From positions 1 to 37,066 of the forward strand of contig UQYI01000023.1 in NCBI GenBank assembly GCA_900545265.1: DNA of 37,066 nucleotides, written 5' to 3'. The position numbers were made by a program, and so were the translations under genes. Numbering within the stretch: the first letter of the stretch is position 1; each line of letters begins with the position of its first letter. The notes beneath the pieces were generated by a model. That model was not told the origin of the DNA. It ran no database searches and saw nothing but the letters and a program-made list of their open reading frames with translations. This stretch comes from an uncultured Eubacteriales bacterium (GTDB lineage Bacteria > Bacillota > Clostridia > Christensenellales > CAG-138). Positions 31,723 to 37,066 of this stretch are shown here, in pieces.

Positions 31723-32625
31723 TTAACCCTGTACAGGAATGTCCCAATACGTCAAAATACCGTTGTAGATCCCCTCCATCATCTTCTGCTGGAAGGCCGG
31801 ATCCTGGAAGTTCGCCTGATCCGTCTCGTTGTTCCAGTTGCCCAACACCAGCACGGCCACGGGGCAGTTGCTCTTTTTGCATACGTCGTCCGACTTGTTT
31901 TCGTAGCCGTTCTTCTTGTCGTTCCCCGTCTGGCGGCTCATGCCCGTGGCATTGAGATATCCTTCCAGAATGGTCCGGCAGAAATCTTCGTTCTTTCGGG
32001 TGCCGTATACGAAGCTGGCGGAAGTTTTGGCCGTGATATGGTTGGCCATGAAGCGGATGACTACCTGACTGCCCCCTTCATTCAAGGTTCTGGCCCGGTC
32101 CACCAGTTCATAGGTGGCGGAGGAATCCGTCCGTGTCAGCACCACGGTAGCGCCCCGCTGCTCCAGATAGTCCTTGAGCTTATAGGCAAACTCCAGGTTA
32201 TAGGCCGCCTCCTCCAGATATTTGGAAGAACCGTCCCGGCCGGGATCCAGACCGATGACCCGCCCGTACAGAGGAGCGCCGTGATCCTGCTCCGCCGCTG
32301 CCGTTACCAGCGCGGTAGGTTCGGCGGAAGGCGTTTCCGGAGCAGTATCCGGGGTGCCTGGCTGGGGGGTATCCACTGCCGGTGTGGCGGAGGGGCTGTA
32401 TTCTTCTATGGCCGGCAGGAAGGAGGCTTCCGCACTGCCAGTGGGGGCCGCATCGCTCTGCACTGCGTTCTTGACGGCCTGCGCTACGGTAGAGCCATGG
32501 CGCACCAGCCAGGCAATGCCCACATACAGCAAAGCCAGCACCGCCAGGCAGCCCAGGCAAAACAGAGAGAACCCCACCGGATTCCCGATGCGGAGTTTTC
32601 TTCTTCTGTGTTTGATCTGTTTCAT
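31723..32625 (-). CDS. membrane-anchored Amidase_3-like protein, probably non-catalytic
   Basis: A 300-aa protein with a Lys/Arg-rich start, one membrane helix (about 17-40), a Pro/Thr/Ala-rich linker (about 60-112) and a C-terminal domain of the N-acetylmuramoyl-L-alanine amidase (Amidase_3) fold. Active members bind zinc through His, Glu and His and use a final Glu. Here the first His of DxGHGG is Arg (GLDPGRDG, R130), Glu138/139 is kept, the His of SxHAN is Met (RFMANH, M193), and the terminal VLVELGF motif reads VLVLGNW without Glu. It is therefore likely a pseudoenzyme that binds peptidoglycan or regulates another hydrolase. A Cys pair (C249, C254) is unusual. The start at 32625 is chosen for its TAGGAG site and membrane-protein N terminus. 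Confidence 0.8.
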   Translation of the reverse strand: MKQIKHRRRKLRIGNPVGFSLFCLGCLAVLALLYVGIAWLVRHGSTVAQAVKNAVQSDAAPTGSAEASFLPAIEEYSPSATPAVDTPQPGTPDTAPETPSAEPTALVTAAAEQDHGAPLYGRVIGLDPGRDGSSKYLEEAAYNLEFAYKLKDYLEQRGATVVLTRTDSSATYELVDRARTLNEGGSQVVIRFMANHITAKTSASFVYGTRKNEDFCRTILEGYLNATGMSRQTGNDKKNGYENKSDDVCKKSNCPVAVLVLGNWNNETDQANFQDPAFQQKMMEGIYNGILTYWDIPVQG

Positions 32626-32749
32626 ACAATCTCCTAAAGCCCGAAAGGGGTATTTTCTGTTGAGTACGCTTATTTTAGCATGGGAGTCTCCCCCTGTGGA
32701 GAATTTCAAAAAAGGTTAACAAAAAATATAAAATAATGACGAAAAAACC

Positions 32750-32778
32750 TTGCCAAACTCTGGTACAGTAAATATACA
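32750..32778 (+). promoter_or_regulatory. predicted promoter of the phospholipase C-like - SLOG pair
   Basis: -35 TTGCCA (32750-32755), 17 bp, -10 TATACA (32773-32778), about 45 nt before the ATG at 32830. Confidence 0.65.
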
Positions 32779-32829
32779 GCCATTACAGGAAGCCACGTTT
32801 TGCTTCTTTGATGATAAGGAGAACCGCTT

Positions 32830-33702
32830 ATGCCTTACATTCTGGCACACACCTTTTTCGGTTATGAAGCGCTGGAAGCGCTCGGAAAGGATCCGGAATC
32901 CTTCTCTCCCGCTTTTTATCTGGGCTGCTGCGGCCCGGATCCCTACTTTTTCTATCACCCCCTGCACAACCTGCTGCACAAGGGCAGCCCGGATCTGGGT
33001 CACTTTATACACGGCCTTCCCGGGGATAAGCTTTTTGCCGCCATGCTGCCTGCCATAGATAAAACGGAACAGGAATTTCTTTGGGGCATGGTGTGCCATC
33101 TGTGCCTGGATGCCGCGGCTCACCCCTACATCACCTCCCGCACCCGGGGCATGGATCACAGTCGCATGGAGGTAGAGATAGACATGCAGCTTTACGCCAC
33201 CGCAGGCAGCTGCACTCTGGCCCCCACCCTTCGGCAGAAGGGAGCGGATCTGGACCGGCTGGATCTGTATATGGCCCGCACGGTAGAAAAGCTCACCGGC
33301 CGGCAGACCCTGGGCAAATACCGTTCTGCTGCCAGAACATATCTGACCCTGCAGCGCATGAGCTATGACCCTCACGGCAGCAAGCGGCGGATCGTTTCTC
33401 TGCTGGAGGCCCCCTTTACCCGGCGCGGGAATCTTTCCGGCTTTATGATGACCCCCGGCATTGAAGATACCCGGGATGCCATGAACCGCAGCCACACCCC
33501 CTGGCGATCCCACCGGCAGCCGGAGCTGCTGCGGCGGGAAAGCTTTACGGAGCTGTTTGACCAGGGCCTTATGGAAGCCGTGCGCTGCCTGCGGGCTTTG
33601 GAGCGGGGGGATACGACCGGATTTTTGGCCATGGTCTCCCGTTTCTGCATGGAATACGGACCGGTGGCGCCCCAGGCGGCTTTGGACAAGGAGGCTTTAT
33701 GA
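32830..33702 (+). CDS. zinc-dependent phospholipase C-like protein
   Basis: A 290-aa protein of the zinc-dependent phospholipase C fold (PF00882). The family's scattered His/Asp metal ligands are visible: AHTFFG (His7), GPDPYFFYHPLH, LGHFIHG and the helix GMVCHLCLDAAAHPYI. There is no signal peptide, unlike the secreted clostridial toxins, so it is probably an intracellular hydrolase of unknown substrate; the all-helical C-terminal half is less conserved. The AAGGAG ribosome site is good. Its stop overlaps the start of the SLOG gene (ATGA), so the two are made together. Confidence 0.85.
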   Translation: MPYILAHTFFGYEALEALGKDPESFSPAFYLGCCGPDPYFFYHPLHNLLHKGSPDLGHFIHGLPGDKLFAAMLPAIDKTEQEFLWGMVCHLCLDAAAHPYITSRTRGMDHSRMEVEIDMQLYATAGSCTLAPTLRQKGADLDRLDLYMARTVEKLTGRQTLGKYRSAARTYLTLQRMSYDPHGSKRRIVSLLEAPFTRRGNLSGFMMTPGIEDTRDAMNRSHTPWRSHRQPELLRRESFTELFDQGLMEAVRCLRALERGDTTGFLAMVSRFCMEYGPVAPQAALDKEAL

Positions 33703-34154
33703 GCCTCCGCACCGTATGTTTTACCGGCCATCGGGATATGCCCCCTGCCACTTCACCGGAATACCGGCAGATCGTCCGGGATACCCAATACGCCATCACA
33801 CAGGTCATCGGGCAGGGAGCCACCGTTTTTTATACCGGCGGTGCTCCGGGCTATGATCTGCTGTGCGGGGAGATGATCCTGCTTATGCAGCAGCGGCTGC
33901 CCACCCTGGAGCTGCACATTCTCCTGCCTTACGGCGGCTTTGCCCGGGGGCCCCGTTACCGGCCCCTGCTGGAAAAAGCACAGGAAGTGCTCATCCTCTC
34001 CTCCCATTATTATCAGGGCTGCATGCAGTTCCGGAATCAGCGGCTGGTGGAGGAAGCGGATGCCTGCATTGCCTATCTGCGCCGTGCCCCCAGCGGCACC
34101 GCCTATACCGTATCCCGTGCCCGGCAAAAGGGGATTGAAGTGTTTCTGGTTTGA
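33699..34154 (+). CDS. SLOG family protein (YpsA/DUF1273-like)
   Basis: A 151-aa Rossmann-like protein of the SLOG superfamily. The signature FTGHRDM is at 8-14 and the nucleotide-binding loop TGGAPGYD at 46-53; the C-terminal segment with SGTAYTVSRARQKG is typical. YpsA of Bacillus influences cell division and stress, and other SLOG proteins bind or cleave nucleotide-derived ligands, so a ligand-sensing or nucleotide-processing role is likely. It is translationally coupled to the phospholipase C-like gene and followed by a strong terminator. Confidence 0.87.
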   Translation: MSLRTVCFTGHRDMPPATSPEYRQIVRDTQYAITQVIGQGATVFYTGGAPGYDLLCGEMILLMQQRLPTLELHILLPYGGFARGPRYRPLLEKAQEVLILSSHYYQGCMQFRNQRLVEEADACIAYLRRAPSGTAYTVSRARQKGIEVFLV

Positions 34155-34167
34155 TTTTCATCCGTGT

Positions 34168-34198
34168 AAAACGGTACAGCTTCGGCTGTACCGTTTTT
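34168..34198 (+). terminator. intrinsic terminator of the phospholipase C-like - SLOG operon
   Basis: A perfect 13-bp stem (34168-34180 with 34185-34197) closed by a TTCG tetraloop and followed by T residues. Confidence 0.94.
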
Positions 34199-34293
34199 AT
34201 TTTCCCGTATATTCCAAATCTCCCACCGCCGTCAAAGCGGGCATACCCGCACACGCCATGCTGGACAACAGTGTATATTACGGAGGTGTAAAA

Positions 34294-34467
34294 ATGAAGG
34301 TAAAGCAATACGATACCGTTTTACTGAAAGACGGAAGAAAAGCATCAATCGTTGAGGAGTTTGACGGAAAGGATTTTATCGCTGATGTGGGAAACAGTGA
34401 AAAGGACTGGAAAACGATCACTCTCACCATTGATGATATCGATAAAGTCCTGACCGATGAGCATTGA
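34294..34467 (+). CDS. small uncharacterised protein (57 aa)
   Basis: A 57-aa acidic protein starting MKVKQYDTVLLKDGRKAS and ending IDKVLTDEH, with a well-placed GGAGGTG site. The alternating pattern (DTVLLKDGRKASIVEEF) suggests a small SH3-like beta-barrel of the kind seen in DUF4926-type and phage-related proteins; that is a resemblance only. It follows the terminator of the preceding operon and overlaps the next, phage-like frame by 11 nt, an arrangement typical of phage gene strings. It may be the last intact gene of a decayed element. Confidence 0.65.
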   Translation: MKVKQYDTVLLKDGRKASIVEEFDGKDFIADVGNSEKDWKTITLTIDDIDKVLTDEH

Positions 34468-34560
34468 CATCCAAAACAACAGCGAGGAAGTATTGGCGGC
34501 GTTCCATGAGGCTTTGCTGCGGGGGCTGGAAAAGTGCGATGCGATACGAAAGCGCCGCAG
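34457..34560 (+). pseudogene. remnant of a phage HK97-gp10-like minor capsid gene
   Basis: The frame starts MSIDIQNNSEEV and continues through AAFHEALLRGLEKC (to about 34537), which resembles from memory the N terminus of HK97 gp10-like head-tail proteins of clostridial phages. After that the sequence turns into a Lys/Arg stretch and runs into the inverted repeat and 3' end of the phosphohexomutase gene, so the usual CPVDTGxLR part is missing. It overlaps the preceding 57-aa gene by 11 nt. Most likely a truncated leftover of a prophage; the assignment rests on a short match. Confidence 0.45.
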
Positions 34561-34578
34561 GCTCATGGCCTGCGGCGC
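34552..34578 (-). terminator. terminator of the phosphohexomutase gene
   Basis: A perfect 11-bp GC-rich stem (34578-34568 with 34562-34552), 5-nt loop, followed on the - strand by a weak T tract (TTTCGTAT), 7 nt after the stop codon. Confidence 0.7.
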
Positions 34579-34584
34579 ATTTGT

Positions 34585-36000
34585 TTACAGCTGCAAAAAT
34601 GCTTTCCATCGGTCGATATATCCCTGCGCCACGGAGGCATCCGATGCTTCGGCCGCCATACGCAGTAAAGGTTCCGTGCCGGAGAAGCGGCAGATGACCC
34701 AGCTCCCATCCTTAAAGTAGGTCTTTACTCCATCCTCCCGGCTGATATGATCGATCTCCCGGTCAAAATCGGGGCAGGCCAGTTTTTCAAAAAGAAGGGA
34801 CTGCAATTCCGCCTTTCGCTGGGGTGTCATGGTAAAGTCCGCTTCCTTATAACTCAGTTCCCCATAGGTGTCCAGTATTTCCTGATACAGTTCAGAAAGT
34901 TTTTTGCCCGTTTTGGCCAGCATCTCCACCAGCAATGCGGCGGCATAGATACCATCCTTTCCGGAGATATGTCCCTTCACTGCCAGACCGCCGGAGGATT
35001 CCCCGCCGATAATGGCGCCGGTCTCCGTCATCTTAGCGGATACATACTTGAAGCCCACGGGCACTTCGTAACACTTCTGTCCCAAGCCCTCCGCCACTTT
35101 ATCCAGTAGATGGGTGGTGGAATTGTTCCGCACGCAAGGCCCCTGCCATCCTCGGTATTTGACCAGATAGTAATACAGAAGCACCAGCAGCTTATTGGGA
35201 TGGACAAACCGCCCCAGGTCGTCTATGACTCCCAACCGGTCGGCATCTCCATCGGTGGCGATACCAAGATCGCAGCGATATCGATCCAACACCACGGCGC
35301 TCAGGGGGCCCATGGTATCCTCATTGGGCGCTGGCAGTTTACCGCCGAAAAGGGTGTCATGGCGGCTGTGGATGATGGAAACATCGCACCTGCAGGTCAT
35401 GAGGATAATGCTCAGGCAGGTTTCGCTGACCCCGTACATAGGATCCAGTGCCACCCGCAGCTGGGCATTTTTGATGGCTTCTACGTCTATGGAGGAAAGG
35501 ATGCTGTCTATATAGGCGTTGGTGGGGTTCGCTTCCTGCACCAGCTCCTGTTCCAGTGCCCGGTCATAGTCTATGCTCAGGATATCTTCCGGGCAGATAC
35601 TTTCCATCTGCTTCTCGATGCGGTTGGTAACGGTCTTGTCTGCATCCCGGCCCCCGGCGGTGAATACCTTGATACCGTTGTAAATAGCCGGGTTATGGCT
35701 GGCCGTTACGGCAATGCCATAAGGCATCTGCCGCTGCTTTATCGTGAACATGATAAGAGGCGTAGGCGAAGAGCGGTTGATCATATATACCCGGAATCCG
35801 TAGCCGCAGAATACTTCTGCCGCCCAATGGGCTGATTCTTTGGAAAGGAAACGCCTGTCGTAGCCTACGCAGATCTCCCGGCCTTCCAGCCCCTCTTCCA
35901 GCATCTGGCTGCACAGCCCCGCCGTAAGCAGCCGGATGTTTGCCTTGGTGAATTCATCGGCAATGATTGCCCGCCAACCGCCTGTTCCGAATCTGACCAT
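34585..36000 (-). CDS. phosphoglucomutase/phosphomannomutase family protein
   Basis: A 471-aa alpha-D-phosphohexomutase that interconverts hexose 1- and 6-phosphates, feeding nucleotide-sugar and cell-envelope synthesis. The substrate loop FGTGGWR is at 4-10, the phosphoserine loop TASHNP at 99-104 (S101), the metal loop DGDADR at 250-255, the sugar-binding loop GESSGG at 333-338 and the phosphate-binding loop RFSGTEPLLR at 438-447. All four catalytic loops are intact. The sequence does not decide between glucose and mannose phosphates. The start has an AAGGAGG site and its own promoter upstream; no partner genes are adjacent. Confidence 0.93.
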   Translation of the reverse strand: MVRFGTGGWRAIIADEFTKANIRLLTAGLCSQMLEEGLEGREICVGYDRRFLSKESAHWAAEVFCGYGFRVYMINRSSPTPLIMFTIKQRQMPYGIAVTASHNPAIYNGIKVFTAGGRDADKTVTNRIEKQMESICPEDILSIDYDRALEQELVQEANPTNAYIDSILSSIDVEAIKNAQLRVALDPMYGVSETCLSIILMTCRCDVSIIHSRHDTLFGGKLPAPNEDTMGPLSAVVLDRYRCDLGIATDGDADRLGVIDDLGRFVHPNKLLVLLYYYLVKYRGWQGPCVRNNSTTHLLDKVAEGLGQKCYEVPVGFKYVSAKMTETGAIIGGESSGGLAVKGHISGKDGIYAAALLVEMLAKTGKKLSELYQEILDTYGELSYKEADFTMTPQRKAELQSLLFEKLACPDFDREIDHISREDGVKTYFKDGSWVICRFSGTEPLLRMAAEASDASVAQGYIDRWKAFLQL

Positions 36001-36069
36001 ATATCCTCCTTATCTCCCGCAGGAGTCTTTTGTGAAGGACGCCCTTTGCGGGCGGCTTTGCATGCAGAC

Positions 36070-36098
36070 AGTATAGCAGATTTTTCTCCCCTATACAA
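36070..36098 (-). promoter_or_regulatory. predicted promoter of the phosphohexomutase gene
   Basis: Leftward -35 TTGTAT (36098-36093), 17 bp, -10 TATACT (36075-36070), about 70 nt before the start codon. Confidence 0.7.
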
Positions 36099-36197
36099 GG
36101 GAATACGCAAGGCACAGCAGAGCAGCAGCGCAAAAAAGAAATCCTCCGCAGCCAGGCATGGGATGCGGCAATTCGAAGCCAGGTTTGTATCCAAAGC

Positions 36198-36288
36198 ACG
36201 GGGGCGCACGTTCCGGCGTCGAAGCCGCCGGAACCCTGCGGGGCGGATGCCCCGCAGGCGTGCCGCCAGGCACGCAGTGCGCCCCCGT
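36198..36288 (-). repeat. cloverleaf-forming dispersed repeat, copy B
   Basis: This is the reverse complement of the element at 17133-17220, about 92% identical over 87 bp. The closing stem pairs 36198-36209 with 36277-36288 (two pairs longer than the shared core). Read on the - strand the hairpins are GCGTGC/GCACGC (loop CTGGCG), CTGCGGGGC/GCCCCGCAG (loop ATCC) and GTTCCGGCG/CGCCGGAAC (loop GCTTCGA). All differences from copy A lie in loops, at the junction base (G for A), or at the tip of the third stem. The flanks of the two copies are unrelated, so the paired ends mark the element's borders. Confidence 0.85.
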
Positions 36289-36480
36289 CTCCCGATCCCC
36301 CGCAGGTTCGTTCCTCCGGATACCATCCGGCAGACAGTCCTGTCTTTTCCCAACGAAAAAGCAACCGCAGCATCCAAAGGCACGGTCTACCTGCCAAGTG
36401 CCCCCAGCGCCTCTTTCGACGACCCTTGCGGCAATACAGTCTTCTTCCATGGATGCCTGTCTATTTCCCCCAGACATAAC

Positions 36481-36515
36481 AAAAGCCGGGGAAGTGCTGC
36501 TCCCCCGGCCCGTTT
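36481..36515 (-). terminator. intrinsic terminator of the DUF1858 gene
   Basis: GCCGGGG (36509-36503) pairs with CCCCGGC (36491-36485) around an 11-nt loop, then TTTTGTTAT on the - strand, 16 nt or more after the stop codon. Confidence 0.8.
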
Positions 36516-36530
36516 TTCTTCTTCTCCGGT

Positions 36531-36728
36531 TTAGTGTGTTTCCAGATACTCGTTCAGTGCATCGCACATGGCATCCGGATCGATGCCGTGAACGGCGCAG
36601 GCCTCTTCCAACGTTTCAAAATGGCTGAGCATGCAGCCCAGGCAGTGCATCCCGGACTCCATCAGCACATCTGCCAGCCCTTCATCAATGCGAAGGATAT
36701 CCAGAAGGTTCATATCCTTGGTGATCAT
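36531..36728 (-). CDS. DUF1858 domain protein (hybrid-cluster-associated disulfide type)
   Basis: A 65-aa protein that matches the DUF1858 fold: an N-terminal IDEGLADVLMESGMHCLGC stretch ending in a CxxC pair (Cys29, Cys32), then a short helical part. Such proteins are found beside hybrid-cluster proteins and are thought to act as small redox disulfides. No hybrid-cluster gene is in view. The ATG has an AGGAG site and lies 48 nt after the zinc-ribbon gene, so the two form a short operon ending at 36481-36515. Confidence 0.88.
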   Translation of the reverse strand: MITKDMNLLDILRIDEGLADVLMESGMHCLGCMLSHFETLEEACAVHGIDPDAMCDALNEYLETH

Positions 36729-36776
36729 GGTTAAATCTCCTTTTTATTTCTATTTGTACAGAGTATACCCTGTTTT

Positions 36777-37066
36777 TCAGCTCTTGGCAAGGAATTGATT
36801 CCGGCATTTGGTGCAGGTCACCCGGATGCGCCCCTTTCCCCGAGGTACCCGGAGCTTTTGCCCGCACTGCGGGCACGTCAGGTAGCGGTATTCCCGCCGC
36901 TCCCGAAGCTTCTGCTTCAGGGTTCCTCCGGCAGCGCCTCTCTTTTGACCCAGATTCCGGAAGAAATCCCGTATTTCCGTGACCATGCGCAGAAAAACCA
37001 TATTTTCCTGATGTAGCGGCGCGCGCTCGCTGGCAAACCGCGCGCGTTCCGTGTCAAATATAACGC
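36777..37066 (-). CDS. zinc-ribbon protein, N terminus beyond the window
   Basis: The C-terminal part carries a zinc ribbon: CPQCGQKLRVPRGKGRIRVTC followed by TKC, two CxxC knuckles. The ATG at 37001 is probably not the true start: the frame stays open to the window edge (VIFDTERARFASERAP then LHQENMVFLRM), which resembles the charged stretch that follows the membrane helices in clostridial proteins of this type, as I recall them. The complete protein would thus be a small membrane protein with a cytoplasmic zinc ribbon, function unknown. It precedes the DUF1858 gene in one transcription unit. Confidence 0.75.
   Translation of the reverse strand, partial: VIFDTERARFASERAPLHQENMVFLRMVTEIRDFFRNLGQKRGAAGGTLKQKLRERREYRYLTCPQCGQKLRVPRGKGRIRVTCTKCRNQFLAKS

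Larger units (their letters stand above)
36001..36530. other. intergenic region holding the second cloverleaf repeat
   Basis: This 530-bp gap between the phosphohexomutase and DUF1858 genes holds the promoter at 36070-36098, repeat copy B (36198-36288) and the DUF1858 terminator. The stretches 36099-36197 and 36289-36480 show no gene or known signal; long open frames on both strands cross the repeat and lack ribosome sites. Confidence 0.5.

Noticed and set aside
36046..36567. Overlapping open frames on both strands through the cloverleaf repeat.
   Set aside because: Arg/Pro-rich shadow frames of a GC-rich palindrome, without ribosome sites.
37020..37046. GCGCGCG hairpin at the right edge, looking like a terminator or part of a repeat.
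   Set aside because: It lies within an open reading frame that continues the zinc-ribbon protein and has no T tract.
1..37066. CRISPR arrays, rRNA or tRNA genes, intact insertion sequences.
   Set aside because: None seen; the only tRNA-like signal is the T-box leader, and the only dispersed repeat is the cloverleaf pair.

Overview
The window looks like chromosomal DNA from an anaerobic, Gram-positive-type bacterium of the class Clostridia (Bacillota). The evidence is a single-chain pyruvate:ferredoxin oxidoreductase, an IspH-ribosomal protein S1 fusion, an isoleucine T-box leader, a long eukaryote-like IleRS, strong AGGAGG-type ribosome sites, surface proteins with Thr-Pro linkers and many U-tailed terminators. 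No rRNA, tRNA, CRISPR array or intact insertion sequence was seen. Most of the DNA is GC-rich by eye; the intergenic stretches at 2045-2498, 4182-4778, 19200-19535 and 22660-22860 are clearly AT-richer.

Layout. Bases 1-4330 hold a leftward accessory metabolic cluster: the start of a LacI-type regulator (apparently frameshifted), two tandem isocitrate lyase/PEP mutase-family enzymes, a cyclase-family hydrolase and a ketopantoate reductase-like enzyme. A LacI-type palindrome overlaps the predicted start of transcription of the last two. A rightward cupin gene with a textbook promoter and terminator follows (4710-5200). Next come the pyruvate:ferredoxin oxidoreductase (5343-8909) and a lipoprotein phosphoesterase (9100-10206). 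A six-gene leftward operon, surE - rpiR-type regulator - HI0933-type flavoprotein - cmk - plsC - ispH/rpsA, fills 10225-16919. FeoB (17247-18971) follows, preceded by a short structured transcript unit that could be a small RNA or an attenuator. A lone rightward gene with an HEAQH motif sits at 19536-20444, then a membrane-anchored beta-propeller protein.

Bases 22986-31503 are a translation block: glnS-gltX-ychF with its own promoter, and T-box - ileS - DUF554. A degenerate amidase-like protein is divergent from a coupled phospholipase C-like/SLOG pair (31598-34197). A small unknown gene and a phage-like remnant follow, then a phosphohexomutase, a DUF1858 protein and a zinc-ribbon protein cut by the window edge.

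The most unusual signal is a pair of about 87-bp elements (17133-17220 and 36198-36288, opposite orientations). Both can fold into the same compact four-way, cloverleaf-like junction and differ almost only in loops. Other points worth attention are the amidase that has lost its zinc ligands, the candidate C-rich small RNA ahead of feoB, the internal ribosome site inside ispH/rpsA, and the regulator/operator pair in the left-hand cluster.
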